Assembly: GCA_020637815.1 (NCBI GenBank)
Contig: JACKJS010000001.1
Location: 620,001-684,000 of the forward strand
Direction of reading: 5' to 3'
Length of the DNA stretch: 64,000 bases
DNA from: Hyphomicrobiaceae bacterium
Lineage (GTDB): Bacteria > Pseudomonadota > Alphaproteobacteria > Rhizobiales > Methyloligellaceae
Part shown: in pieces, positions 45,251-54,443 of the stretch
How positions within the stretch are numbered: the stretch's first letter is position 1
How the letters are laid out: every line of letters begins with the position of its first letter
Program-made: the position numbers and the translations under genes
The notes under the pieces: model-generated
Told to the model about the DNA's origin: nothing
The model's input: only the letters and a program-made list of their open reading frames with translations
Databases searched by the model: none

Positions 45251-46660
45251 ATGGCAGACGCAAGCAGCACCGCCAAAAAGATCAAGGACGAAGAGATCAG
45301 GTTCGTCGACCTGCGCTTCACCGACCCGCGCGGGAAGATGCAGCACGTCACGATGGACGCAAACCTCATGGATGAGGAAGCGTTCGTCGAGGGCGTCATG
45401 TTCGATGGATCGTCCATCGCCGGCTGGAAGGCGATCAACGAATCCGACATGAAGCTGATGCCTGATTGTGACTCGGCGGTCGTCGATCCATTCTTTGCGC
45501 AGAGTACGCTCGCCGTCTTTTGTGACATCCTAGAGCCGCTAACAAACGAGCCCTATGAGCGCGATCCGCGCGGCATCGCGGGCAAGGCTCAGGCCTATAT
45601 GCAGCAAACCGGCGTCGGCGACACGGCCGTGTTCGGTCCCGAAGCCGAGTTTTTCGTCTTCGACGATGTCCGGTTCACCTCCGAACCCTACAATTGCGGA
45701 TTCCGCGTCGACTCGACCGAACTGCCGACCAACACCGGGACGGAATACGAGATGGGCAATCTCGGTCACCGCCCCCGTATGAAGGGCGGCTACTTCCCGG
45801 TCCCGCCGGTCGACTCCGCGCAGGATCTGCGTTCGGAGATGCTTTCGGTGATGGCCGAGATGGGGGTCGTGACGGAGAAGCACCATCACGAAGTGGGCGC
45901 CGCTCAGCACGAACTCGGAATCAAGTTCGGTCCGATCGTTCAGACCGGCGATGCGATGCAGATCTACAAATACGTGATCCACAACGTGGCCCATGTCTAT
46001 GGCAAGTCGGCCACCTTCATGCCGAAGCCGGTCTTCGGCGACAACGGCTCGGGCATGCACGTGCATCAGTCGATCTGGAAAGACGGCAGCCCGACTTTCG
46101 CGGGCGACAAATACGCCGATCTGTCCGACACGGCGCTGCATTACATCGCGGGCATCCTGAAGCACGCCAAGGCGCTGAACGCCTTCACCAACCCGAGCAC
46201 CAACTCCTACAAGCGTCTGGTTCCGGGCTACGAGGCACCGGTGCTTCTGGCCTACTCCTCGCGCAACCGCTCCGCCTCCTGCCGCATTCCGCTCGGCACG
46301 GGTCCGAAGTCGAAGCGTGTCGAGGTCCGCTTCCCCGATCCCACGGCGAACCCCTATCTCGCCTTCGCGGCCATGCTGATGGCGGGACTCGACGGCATCG
46401 AGAACAAGCTCGATCCGGGTTCGGCGATCGACAAGAACCTTTACGACCTTCCGCCCGAAGAGCTCGAGCAGGTTCCGACGGTCAGCGGCTCCTTGCGCGA
46501 AGCGTGCGAGTCCCTCGACGCGGACCGTGCCTTTCTCAAGAAGGGCAACGTGTTCACCGACGATGCGATCGACGCCTATCTCGAGCTAAAGATGGAAGAG
46601 GTGGAGCGCTTCGAGATGATGCCCCACCCTATCGAGTACGACATGTACTACAGCGTCTGA
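45251..46660 (+). CDS. glnA: Glutamine synthetase type I
   Basis: 469 aa, the dodecameric bacterial GSI. Motifs: MFDGSSIAGWKAINESDM, FGPEAEFFVFDDV, PVPPVDSAQDLRSEM, KHHHEVGAAQHELGIKF, FGDNGSGMHVHQSIW, NPSTNSYKRLVPGYEAP, RVEVRFPDPTANPYLAFAAML. The adenylylation Tyr is in NLYDLPPEE. Condenses glutamate and ammonia. Preceded by GGGGAG and 118 bp after glnB; a strong terminator follows. Confidence 0.97.
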   Translation: MADASSTAKKIKDEEIRFVDLRFTDPRGKMQHVTMDANLMDEEAFVEGVMFDGSSIAGWKAINESDMKLMPDCDSAVVDPFFAQSTLAVFCDILEPLTNEPYERDPRGIAGKAQAYMQQTGVGDTAVFGPEAEFFVFDDVRFTSEPYNCGFRVDSTELPTNTGTEYEMGNLGHRPRMKGGYFPVPPVDSAQDLRSEMLSVMAEMGVVTEKHHHEVGAAQHELGIKFGPIVQTGDAMQIYKYVIHNVAHVYGKSATFMPKPVFGDNGSGMHVHQSIWKDGSPTFAGDKYADLSDTALHYIAGILKHAKALNAFTNPSTNSYKRLVPGYEAPVLLAYSSRNRSASCRIPLGTGPKSKRVEVRFPDPTANPYLAFAAMLMAGLDGIENKLDPGSAIDKNLYDLPPEELEQVPTVSGSLREACESLDADRAFLKKGNVFTDDAIDAYLELKMEEVERFEMMPHPIEYDMYYSV

Positions 46661-46695
46661 GCCCTAACCCGGCTCAGCAGATCTACAACGAAATC

Positions 46696-46730
46696 GGGGG
46701 CGGCCGCGGAATGCAGCCGCCCCCTTCTTT
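46696..46730 (+). terminator. glnA terminator
   Basis: A perfect 9-bp stem GGGGGCGGC / GCCGCCCCC (46696-46704, 46716-46724) with an 11-base loop, followed by TTCTTTC, 35 bases after the glnA stop. Confidence 0.8.
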
Positions 46731-46848
46731 CGCCCGGCCTTGTCGAACCCTCGGTCTTTTTATTCGCGTTCCCCCGTTGGACGCGAAAACCAATCGGTTC
46801 CTACCAGGCTCCCCCAAACTGCTTCCCGAACTTCCTGACCTTTATCGG

Positions 46849-47142
46849 CTACATCAAATAAAACACGGCGTAGACAGCCATTCCGGCTCCGGCGAACAGC
46901 CACGTCTTGTTGGCGACGGCCCAACCGCCCATCATCGACGGCAACCCAAACGCAACGGTCCGGACAAAGGACAGCACCAAGACCGCGCCGACCATTCCCA
47001 GGACCCATGCGGGAAGGTCGGCACTCGGCCCACCCTGCCCGGCATCGACAAGCAACATGTTCGACCCGTTCGCACTGAGATTGATGGCGCCGAAGATCGT
47101 CGCGGCTGCCGCTCCCACCAGCACTGCGTAACGCATCACCAT
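46849..47142 (-). CDS. Small membrane protein of unknown function
   Basis: 97 aa. Three hydrophobic segments (about residues 4-24, 44-68 and 80-96), with a Gly/Ser/Asn-rich loop between the first two. MVMRYAVLVGAAAATIFGAINL could be a signal anchor. GGAGGGAGC 10 bases before the ATG supports translation. No family recognised. Lies between the glnA terminator and the thioredoxin-like gene. Confidence 0.62.
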   Translation of the reverse strand: MVMRYAVLVGAAAATIFGAINLSANGSNMLLVDAGQGGPSADLPAWVLGMVGAVLVLSFVRTVAFGLPSMMGGWAVANKTWLFAGAGMAVYAVFYLM

Positions 47143-47245
47143 GCTGCTCGAGCTCCCTCCAATTCGAGAAGAATTTTAGAGACCTTCGAGTAAAGAAACG
47201 GGAAAGCAACACGCTTAAGCGCTGGTTAATGGCACGGGCGCCGGA

Positions 47246-47800
47246 TCACGCGGCCTTCCACTTGATCGAGCAGCCGATCGAAGGGGTTTGATCTTCAGGC
47301 CCGTGACCCGTGCCGGCAATCAACTTCATCGCCTCGAACAGATCGCGGCGAACATTCGCGCCGGCAGGCTCGCGACCGCTCTCGTCCAGGCGGCCTCGAT
47401 ACTGCAGTTCAAGGTCCGCATTGAACCCGAAGAAATCCGGCGTGCACATCGCGTCATACGCGCGTGCCACCGCTTGGCTTTCGTCGTGCAGATAGGGAAA
47501 GGTGAAGCCGTGCACTTTCGCGAACGTCTTCATGTTCTCGAACGAGTCGTCAGGATGGGTGGTCGCATCGTTCGAACAGATGGCCACGGTCGTCACGCCG
47601 TATTGGACGAGCGCGGCCGCATCCCGGACTATGCGGTCGATCACGGCGATCACGTAAGGGCAATGATTGCAAATGAACCCAACGAGCGTCCCCTTGGGAC
47701 CTTTGAGCTCGTCAAGCGTGTAGGTCTTGCCGTCTACGCCCACGAGTGAAAATCCGGGGGCTTTCCAGCCAAAGTCACAAACGGGGGGTCGCTCGGCCAC
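47246..47800 (-). CDS. Thioredoxin-fold redoxin (AhpC/TSA-like)
   Basis: 184 aa, no signal peptide. APGFSLVGVDGKTYTLDELKGPKGTLVGFICNHCPYVIAVIDRI carries a CxxC active site (CNHC-P) in a peroxiredoxin/TlpA-like fold. PTPDFFGFN-type CTPDFFGFNADLELQYRGRLDES is the second family block. These CNHCPYV proteins are widespread in Proteobacteria with unproven substrates; a cytoplasmic thiol reductase or peroxidase is likely. Confidence 0.87.
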   Translation of the reverse strand: MAERPPVCDFGWKAPGFSLVGVDGKTYTLDELKGPKGTLVGFICNHCPYVIAVIDRIVRDAAALVQYGVTTVAICSNDATTHPDDSFENMKTFAKVHGFTFPYLHDESQAVARAYDAMCTPDFFGFNADLELQYRGRLDESGREPAGANVRRDLFEAMKLIAGTGHGPEDQTPSIGCSIKWKAA

Positions 47801-47921
47801 GGGTCTCTCCTCTTCGCAAATCTGTCATGACGCCCCACTAGTCTCGGCGTCCGTCTCTGTCTAGATGTTGTTGGCCAGCATTACCGCACACATGCGGCAT
47901 GGTAGCCAAAGGAATGCTCCA

Positions 47922-48872
47922 ATGTTGAAGCGAATGGTTCTGTCGCTGTGTTTCGTGGCCGCACTCTGCATGCCGGCGGTCGCGGAATTTCAACTCGATA
48001 GCCGTTACCAGGACACGGATGGCGATCTGGTCGCCGATATTCCGGCGGACCCATCCAAGCAGATCGACCCGTCCACCCTGATATTCGCCTACACGCCGGT
48101 GGAGGACCCAGCCGTCTATGTCGATGTCTGGAAGGGCTTTCTCGATCATTTGTCCGAGGTGACCGGCAAGCCCGTGCAATTCTTTCCCGTGCAATCCAAC
48201 GCGGCGCAGATCGAAACGATGCGTGCGGGCCGCTTGCATATCGCCGGCGTCAACACCGGCTCGAATCCGCTTGCCGTCGCCTGCGCGGGCTTTCGTCCGT
48301 TCGCCATGATGGCGAGCGACGACGGTTCGTTCGGCTACGAAATGGAGATCGTCACTTACCCGGGCTCTGGCATCGAGAAGCCGGAGGATCTGAAGGGTCG
48401 CGTGCTGGCCTTCACGGCGGAGACGTCCAACTCCGGCTTCAAGGCGCCCTCAGCCCTGCTCAAGTCTGAGTTCGGCCTCGAGCGCGACAAGGATTTCACG
48501 CCACGCTTTTCCGGTGCGCACGACACTTCGATCCTTGGCGTCGCCAACAAGGACTACGACGCGGCGGCAATCGCCAACACGATCAAGGCGCGGATGATCG
48601 ACCGGGGTGTGGTCAAGGCCGATCAACTCAAGACCATCTACACGTCGCAAACCTTCCCGACGACGGCTTTCGGCATGGCCTACAACCTGAAGCCGGAGCT
48701 TCAGGAGAAAATCAAGGAAGCCTTCTTTTCCTTCGATTGGAAGGGAAGCAAGCTACTGGAGGAATTCTCGAAGTCGGGCGACACGAAATTCGTTCCCATC
48801 ACGTTCAAGGACGATTGGGCCGTTATTCGCAAGATCGACGAAGCGAACGGCGTCGAATATTCCTGTAACTGA
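47922..48872 (+). CDS. phnD: Phosphonate/phosphite-type ABC transporter, substrate-binding protein
   Basis: 316 aa. A signal peptide (MLKRMVLSLCFVAALCMPAVA) is followed by a PhnD-type periplasmic binding fold: LIFAYTPVEDPAVYVDVWKGFLDHLSEVTGKPVQFFPVQSNAAQIEAMRAGRLHIAG-like segment, DLKGRVLAFTAETSNSGFKAPSALL with the Ser/Thr-rich oxyanion contacts, and DYDAAAIANT. Binds phosphonate, phosphite or a related anion; the sequence does not tell which. AAGGA before the ATG. First gene of phnD-C-E1-E2. Confidence 0.9.
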   Translation: MLKRMVLSLCFVAALCMPAVAEFQLDSRYQDTDGDLVADIPADPSKQIDPSTLIFAYTPVEDPAVYVDVWKGFLDHLSEVTGKPVQFFPVQSNAAQIETMRAGRLHIAGVNTGSNPLAVACAGFRPFAMMASDDGSFGYEMEIVTYPGSGIEKPEDLKGRVLAFTAETSNSGFKAPSALLKSEFGLERDKDFTPRFSGAHDTSILGVANKDYDAAAIANTIKARMIDRGVVKADQLKTIYTSQTFPTTAFGMAYNLKPELQEKIKEAFFSFDWKGSKLLEEFSKSGDTKFVPITFKDDWAVIRKIDEANGVEYSCN

Positions 48873-48946
48873 CATTTTCGCGCCGAACGCGGCGTCTTGC
48901 GCGACCGGGCCGTTCTCGTACCATGCCCTGCGATCAGGGATCCCAC

Positions 48947-49771
48947 ATGCTGCGCGTTTCCTCACTCTCTAAGCGGTACAAGACGGGCGACGAAGCGCTG
49001 CACGGCGTCTCCTTCGATCTACCGGCAGGACAGGTCGTTGCGCTGATCGGACCGTCGGGCTCGGGCAAATCGACACTCATCCGCTGCATCAATCGCCTGG
49101 TGAAGCCGACCGGGGGCAGCATTGAATTCAATGGAACGGATGTTACCCGCCTCGGCGGCCGCGGTCTGCGGCGCGCGCGCCGGCACATGGGCATGATCTT
49201 CCAGGAATACGCGCTCGTCGAACGGCTGAGCGTGATGGAGAACGTGTTGTCGGGACGGCTCGGCTATGTCCCGTTCTGGCGGTCGTTCCTGCGGCGGTTT
49301 CCGCAGGCCGACGTGGACAAGGCGTTCGCGCTGCTCGACCGCGTCGGTTTATCCGATCAGGTCGACAAACGCGCGAGCGCGCTGTCCGGCGGGCAGCGCC
49401 AGCGCGTCGGCATCGCCCGGGCGCTCGAGCAAGACCCCAAGCTCCTTCTTGTGGACGAACCCACCGCGTCGCTCGACCCAAAGACCGCGCGTCAAATCAT
49501 GCGCCTCATCTGCGAAGTTTGCCGTGAGCGCGGGTTGCCCGCGATCGTCAGCCTGCACGACGTGCCGCTCGCGAAGTTGTTTGCCGACCGCATCGTCGGG
49601 CTGCGCGCAGGCGAGATCGTGTTCGACGGTGAGCCCGGCGCCCTCGACACGGCGATGCTCACTCAGATCTACGGCGAAGAGGACTGGACGCAGATCCATG
49701 CCGACGACAAGCTGGAACCGGAGTCGGACAACGCCCAGCGCCACCAAGAACGCATGGCCGGGCTCACATGA
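48947..49771 (+). CDS. phnC: Phosphonate-type ABC transporter, ATP-binding protein
   Basis: 274 aa. Walker A GPSGSGKSTL, Q-loop MIFQEYALVERLSVMENVL, signature ALSGGQRQRVGIARAL, Walker B LLLVDEPTASLD, and switch His in VSLHDVPLA. PhnC-like spacing, including the LGRLGYVPFW-type insertion (SGRLGYVPFWRSFLRRFP). Start at the ATG before LRVSSLSKRY. Its stop overlaps the next start (ATGA). Confidence 0.93.
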   Translation: MLRVSSLSKRYKTGDEALHGVSFDLPAGQVVALIGPSGSGKSTLIRCINRLVKPTGGSIEFNGTDVTRLGGRGLRRARRHMGMIFQEYALVERLSVMENVLSGRLGYVPFWRSFLRRFPQADVDKAFALLDRVGLSDQVDKRASALSGGQRQRVGIARALEQDPKLLLVDEPTASLDPKTARQIMRLICEVCRERGLPAIVSLHDVPLAKLFADRIVGLRAGEIVFDGEPGALDTAMLTQIYGEEDWTQIHADDKLEPESDNAQRHQERMAGLT

Positions 49772-50571
49772 CATCCACCGCCACACCGACGCGTTGGGCA
49801 CGCCCGCCGCTGATCCGAAATGCCTGGCTGCGCTGGGGGCTGTATCTCGGCGTGCTGCTCTATCTGATCGCGGCAGCTTCGACGCTCGATGTGAATTGGC
49901 AGCGTGTTCTCGACGGGCTCGGCAATAGCTGGCGCGTGCTCGGCGGCTTCTTCACGCCCGACTTCACGACGCGTTCACGCGATATCTGGCAGGGCATGGT
50001 CGAGAGCCTGTCCATGACGGTCACCTCGACGGTTGCCGGCTGTCTCATCTCCATTCCCATCGGCCTCGGCGCAGCGCGGAACATCGCTCCCCTGCCCGTC
50101 TACGCGGTCTGCCGGTCTATCATCGCGACCTCGCGGGCCTTCCAGGAAATTATCGTCGCGATTCTGTTCGTCGCCATGTTCGGATTTGGCCCGTTCGCAG
50201 GCTTCCTCACGCTGTCCTTCGCAACAATCGGCTTCATAGCGAAGCTGCTCGCCGAGGACATCGAGGACATCGACGAAGCGCAGGCCGAGGCAATTCGCGC
50301 AACTGGCGCGGCCTGGTGGCAGGTGATCAATTACGGTATCCAGCCGCAAGTCATGCCGCGTCTGATTGGGCTGTCGCTCTACCGCCTCGATATCAATTTC
50401 CGCGAAAGCGCAGTGATCGGCATCGTCGGCGCGGGCGGCATCGGCGCGACGCTCAACACGGCCATGCAGCGCTACGATTACGACACGGCCGGCGCGATCC
50501 TGATCATAATCATCGCCGTCGTGCTCGCCGCCGAATACATCTCCAGCCATTTGCGAAAGTTGGTGCAATGA
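49768..50571 (+). CDS. phnE1: Phosphonate-type ABC transporter, permease 1
   Basis: 267 aa, about six transmembrane helices. PhnE features: LGGFFTPDFTTRSRDIWQGMVESLSMTVTSTVAGCLISIPIGLGAARNIAP and the EAA loop EAQAEAIRATGAAWWQVINYGIQPQVMPRLIG. C-terminal GIVGAGGIGATLNTAMQRYDYDTAGAILI. Overlaps phnC by 4 bases and the second permease by 4 bases; together they form a heterodimeric channel. Confidence 0.92.
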   Translation: MTSTATPTRWARPPLIRNAWLRWGLYLGVLLYLIAAASTLDVNWQRVLDGLGNSWRVLGGFFTPDFTTRSRDIWQGMVESLSMTVTSTVAGCLISIPIGLGAARNIAPLPVYAVCRSIIATSRAFQEIIVAILFVAMFGFGPFAGFLTLSFATIGFIAKLLAEDIEDIDEAQAEAIRATGAAWWQVINYGIQPQVMPRLIGLSLYRLDINFRESAVIGIVGAGGIGATLNTAMQRYDYDTAGAILIIIIAVVLAAEYISSHLRKLVQ

Positions 50572-51386
50572 TGCCGGTGATGACGCTCGGCCATCGGCAA
50601 CTCTGGCGGCGGCGCACACCCCTCGCCCAATGGGCTATCTGGTTCGGCTGGCTCGCGCTTGGCGTGCTGTTCGTTTTCTCGTGGCAGGTCATGAACGAGA
50701 ATACGATGTGGCTGTTCGTGGAGGACGCACCGCGCCAGGCCGCCGACCTTCTCTCCCGCGCTTGGCCGCCGCGCTGGTCTTATCTCGACAAGCTCTGGCT
50801 GCCGCTCTGGGACACGGTCAACATCGCCACGCTCGGCACCGCGCTCGGGATCGTTTTGGCGACGCCCATCGCGTTTCTCGCCGCACGCAACACCACGCCG
50901 AGCGCGACCTTGCTGCGCCCGTTCGCGCTTCTGATCATCGTCTCGTCGCGCTCGATCAACTCGCTGATCTGGGCGCTGCTGCTCGTCGCCATTATCGGTC
51001 CCGGGCTGCTCGCCGGCATCATCGCGATCGCGCTCCGCTCGATCGGCTTCATCGGCAAGCTGCTCTATGAGGCCATCGAGGAGATCGACGAAACCCAAGT
51101 CGAAGCGGTCCGCGCCACAGGCGCATCGAAGTGGCAGGTGATGGACTATGCGGTCTGGCCGCAGATCGCGCCCGCCTTCGCCGGAATCTCCGTGTTCCGC
51201 TGGGACATCAACATTCGCGAGTCCACCATTCTAGGCCTTGTGGGCGCGGGCGGCATCGGGCTCCAGCTTCAATCTTCGTTGTCGCGTCTCGCCTGGGCCG
51301 AAGTCACGGTCATCTTCATCGTCATTCTCGCGACGGTCGTCTTATCGGAATGGGTCTCGGCCCGTGTCCGTGCCGCGATCATCTGA
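50568..51386 (+). CDS. phnE2: Phosphonate-type ABC transporter, permease 2
   Basis: 272 aa. Paralogue of the preceding permease: LDKLWLPLWDTVNIATLGTALGIVLATPIAFLAARNTTPS, EAA loop ETQVEAVRATGASKWQVMDYAVWPQIAPAFAG, GLVGAGGIGLQLQSSLSRLAWAEVTVI. The start is the ATG overlapping the phnE1 stop (ATGA). A longer open frame upstream belongs to the other permease. A terminator-like hairpin follows. Confidence 0.92.
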   Translation: MMPVMTLGHRQLWRRRTPLAQWAIWFGWLALGVLFVFSWQVMNENTMWLFVEDAPRQAADLLSRAWPPRWSYLDKLWLPLWDTVNIATLGTALGIVLATPIAFLAARNTTPSATLLRPFALLIIVSSRSINSLIWALLLVAIIGPGLLAGIIAIALRSIGFIGKLLYEAIEEIDETQVEAVRATGASKWQVMDYAVWPQIAPAFAGISVFRWDINIRESTILGLVGAGGIGLQLQSSLSRLAWAEVTVIFIVILATVVLSEWVSARVRAAII

Positions 51387-51503
51387 CCGCCATGATGAAC
51401 GCATGCCATGGCGAAGCTCAGCGGCGATGGGCCCTCCACCCGGAAGGTACCGAACATTCGGCGGCGGCCGCCATCGAGATGGACTGCGGCCCGATCGGCT
51501 AGG

Positions 51504-51532
51504 CCTGGGTTCCGGGCACCCGGGTCCCCTTG
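51504..51532 (+). terminator. Possible terminator of the phn transport operon
   Basis: A 7-bp stem (one G-U) CCTGGGT / ACCCGGG (51504-51510, 51518-51524) with a 7-base loop, followed by TCCCCTTGAAAA. It sits 118 bases after phnE2 and directly before the parE frame. Confidence 0.4.
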
Positions 51533-51535
51533 AAA

Positions 51536-53686
51536 ATGCCCGATCTCCGTGCGAGCAAGAATCGCGTTCCTAACGCATCTGATTCTCTCCCATTCGTGGG
51601 CTTTTTTCGCCCTCGAGCCCGGAGGACTCCACCGATCGCACCGAGACAGAAAACCACAGCCACTCAGGACCTCTTCGACGCCGTGCTGCCGGAGCCCGCA
51701 CGCACCAAGGCGACGCCGAAGGACCGCTCGAGGAGTACCGACGCGGAGAGCGGATATACGGCCGCGGATATCGAGGTCCTGGAGGGGCTGGAGCCGGTGC
51801 GGAAGCGCCCCGGCATGTATGTGGGTGGCACCGACGAGAAGGCGCTGCATCATCTTTTCGCCGAGGTGCTGGATAACTCCATGGACGAGGCGGTGGCGGG
51901 CCATGCCAGCCGCATCGAGGTCTCGCTCGACAAGGACGGCTATCTCACGGTCACGGACAACGGCCGGGGCATCCCTATCGACCCGCACCCCAAATTCAAG
52001 AACAAGTCCGCGCTCGAAGTCATCATGACGACGCTTCACGCGGGCGGAAAGTTCGACTCCAAGGTCTATGCCACCAGTGGCGGCCTCCATGGCGTCGGCG
52101 TGTCCGTCGCCAATGCGCTGTCGGAGACGCTCGAGGTCGAGGTGGCGCGGGGTCAGAAGCTCTACCGGCAGACCTATACGCGCGGCATTCCCGACGGCCC
52201 GCTCGAGAATCTCGGGCCCATTAAGAACCGGCGCGGCACCCGGATCCGTTTCCGTCCCGACGAGCAGATTTTCGGGAAAGGCGCGGCGTTCAAGCCCGCG
52301 CGGCTGTTCCGCATGTCGCGCTCGAAAGCCTATCTGTTCCGGGGCGTCGAAATCCGCTGGTCGTGCGACAAGACCTTGCTCCCGGCCAGCGGCGAAGTCC
52401 CCGAGAAGGCGGATCTCCATTTCCCCGGCGGCCTCAAGGACTTCCTGGCCGACAGCATCGCGGGCCAGACCACGGTCACCAACGACATCTTCGCCGGGCG
52501 CGTCGAAAAGCCCGAAGGCCACGGCTCGGTCGAGTGGGCCATCGCCTGGGTCGCGAGCACGGACGGCTTCATGAGCTCGTACTGCAATACGGTGCCGACG
52601 CCCGATGGCGGGACCCACGAAGCGGGCCTGCGCGCCGCACTCACCAAGGGCCTGCGGGCCTATGGCGAACTAACCGGCGTCAAGCGGGTCTCGCAGATCA
52701 CCGGCGACGACGTGCTCGGGACCACCGCGTCCATGCTGTCGGTCTTCATCCGCGAACCGGAGTTCCAGGGCCAGACCAAGGATCGTCTGGCGACCCAGGA
52801 AGCCACCAGGATCGTCGAGAACGCCGTGCGGGACGCGTTCGATCATTGGCTGACCGGACATCCGAACCAGGCGGGAAAGCTTCTGGACTGGGTCGTGGAC
52901 CGCTCCGAGGAGCGCCTGCGCCGCCGGAAGGAGAAGGAAGTCAGCCGGCAGACCGCCACGCGGCGCCTAAGGCTCCCCGGCAAGCTCGCCGATTGCTCTT
53001 CGACTGGATCGAATGGCACGGAGATCTTCATCGTCGAGGGCGACTCGGCCGGCGGTTCCGCTAAGCAAGCCCGCGACCGGGCCACGCAGGCGGTTCTGCC
53101 CTTGCGCGGCAAGATCCTGAACGTGGCGAGCGCGAGCTCTGCGAAGCTCGCGGACAACCAGCTCTTGAGCGACCTGATTCAGGCACTCGGCTGCGGCACC
53201 AATACGCGCTATCGCGAGGAGGACCTGCGCTACGAAAAGGTCGTGGTCATGACCGACGCCGACGTGGACGGCGCCCATATCGCCTCGCTCCTCATCACGT
53301 TCTTCTATCGGGAGATGAAGGGCCTGATCGAGAACGGGCATCTCTATCTCGCCGTGCCGCCGCTCTACCGTCTCAGCCAGGGCGCCAAAACCGCCTATGC
53401 CCGCGACGACGCACACAAGGACGCGCTCATGAAGGACGTCTTCAACGGGCGCGGCAAGGTCGATGTGAGTCGTTTCAAGGGCTTGGGGGAAATGCTTCCG
53501 AAGCAACTGAAAGAGACGACCATGGCCCCGGCAACACGCACGCTGCTGCGGGTCGAGATCGACGACGAGGACCGGCCCGGCACCACGAAACTCGTGGACC
53601 AACTGATGGGCAACAAGCCCGAAGCCCGCTTCGCGTTCATTCAGGAACGCGCCGCCTTCGCCGAGACTGAGGATTTGGATATCTAG
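51536..53686 (+). CDS. parE: DNA topoisomerase IV subunit B
   Basis: 716 aa. GHKL ATPase motifs: EVLDNSMDEAVAG, DNGRGIPIDPHP, GGLHGVGVSVANALS. Transducer with K in PTPDGGTHEAGLRAALTKGL. Toprim EGDSAGGSAKQARDR, PLRGKILNV and DADVDGAHIASLL. The short length, SSAKLADNQLLSDLIQALGCG and absence of the gyrase insert indicate ParE rather than GyrB. The start is uncertain: the conserved protein begins around TQDLFDAVL (about residue 45), and the preceding basic 40 residues lack a good ribosome binding site. Confidence 0.93.
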   Translation: MPDLRASKNRVPNASDSLPFVGFFRPRARRTPPIAPRQKTTATQDLFDAVLPEPARTKATPKDRSRSTDAESGYTAADIEVLEGLEPVRKRPGMYVGGTDEKALHHLFAEVLDNSMDEAVAGHASRIEVSLDKDGYLTVTDNGRGIPIDPHPKFKNKSALEVIMTTLHAGGKFDSKVYATSGGLHGVGVSVANALSETLEVEVARGQKLYRQTYTRGIPDGPLENLGPIKNRRGTRIRFRPDEQIFGKGAAFKPARLFRMSRSKAYLFRGVEIRWSCDKTLLPASGEVPEKADLHFPGGLKDFLADSIAGQTTVTNDIFAGRVEKPEGHGSVEWAIAWVASTDGFMSSYCNTVPTPDGGTHEAGLRAALTKGLRAYGELTGVKRVSQITGDDVLGTTASMLSVFIREPEFQGQTKDRLATQEATRIVENAVRDAFDHWLTGHPNQAGKLLDWVVDRSEERLRRRKEKEVSRQTATRRLRLPGKLADCSSTGSNGTEIFIVEGDSAGGSAKQARDRATQAVLPLRGKILNVASASSAKLADNQLLSDLIQALGCGTNTRYREEDLRYEKVVVMTDADVDGAHIASLLITFFYREMKGLIENGHLYLAVPPLYRLSQGAKTAYARDDAHKDALMKDVFNGRGKVDVSRFKGLGEMLPKQLKETTMAPATRTLLRVEIDDEDRPGTTKLVDQLMGNKPEARFAFIQERAAFAETEDLDI

Positions 53687-53726
53687 GATTCGCCGGCGAC
53701 AGAGTGCGGACGCCATCCGCCGTCCC

Positions 53727-54200
53727 CTAAAGCCAGCGCGGCACCTGCTCCAAATAGCGGCGATAGTCCTCGCCGAACTTCCAGTCCAGGTACTCCTCCT
53801 CGCGCTTCACCACCCCCTGGTGGAGAACGATCGCGGCGGGGATGAGCAACAGCAGCATCCAGACGCTGGTCAGGATCAGGCAGAGGCCGAAATAGGTCAG
53901 GATCAGCCCGATATAGATCGGGTTGCGCGTGATCTTGTAGAGGCCTTCGCGGACAAGGACTCTCGACGGTTCGCCTGGAACGACGCTTGTCCCTGCCTTG
54001 CGGAACCGTCGCGCCGGAAAGACCGCCAACGCGAAGCCAACAACCACGAAGACGATCCCGACCGTAAGCCCCAAGCCGTTCGGCTTGGCGAGACCGGGCC
54101 CGATCGGGAGCAATAGGGTCAAGACATAGCCGAGCAGCAGTGCCCCGAGAAACAGGATCGGCGGCCTGATGACCACATCCGCATAGTCTTTCGTTCTCAT
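53727..54200 (-). CDS. Isoprenylcysteine carboxyl methyltransferase-like membrane protein
   Basis: 157 aa with four hydrophobic helices. C-terminal LVREGLYKITRNPIYIGLILTYFG...EEEYLDWKFGEDYRRYLEQVPRWL carries the PEMT/ICMT signature (Y-TRNP-Y-G and E-E-L---FG--Y--Y---VPR--). Such bacterial proteins use SAM to methylate small membrane substrates; the substrate is unknown. Start at MRTKDYADVV. Convergent with parE. Confidence 0.88.
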   Translation of the reverse strand: MRTKDYADVVIRPPILFLGALLLGYVLTLLLPIGPGLAKPNGLGLTVGIVFVVVGFALAVFPARRFRKAGTSVVPGEPSRVLVREGLYKITRNPIYIGLILTYFGLCLILTSVWMLLLLIPAAIVLHQGVVKREEEYLDWKFGEDYRRYLEQVPRWL

Positions 54201-54443
54201 CCCAATCTCGCTGTCTCTGACGCTGCCAGGAGAGCCTCGCCGGCCATACCCTGGACCTCCTGTGAACTTTTGCCTCTTGCGCGTCCGCGCGATGCCGCCT
54301 ATGTCATTCTCCAATTATCCACGGTCATTCGGCCGTAATGATCGGGTGCTGTGTTGAAGGCGCCTGGCGAATCGTAGCAGCTAATCTTTCTAGCGATAGA
54401 AGAAGACGCAAGGCCAGTGCCCGCGTCGCATTTTTGCTAACAC

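Noticed and set aside
47822..47828. CTGTCAT as a Pho box for phnD
   Set aside because: Only one half-site matches; the second CTGTCAT at the required 11-base period is missing.
51269..52618. A 449-codon minus-strand frame opposite phnE2 and parE
   Set aside because: Overlaps well-supported genes and shows no family features.
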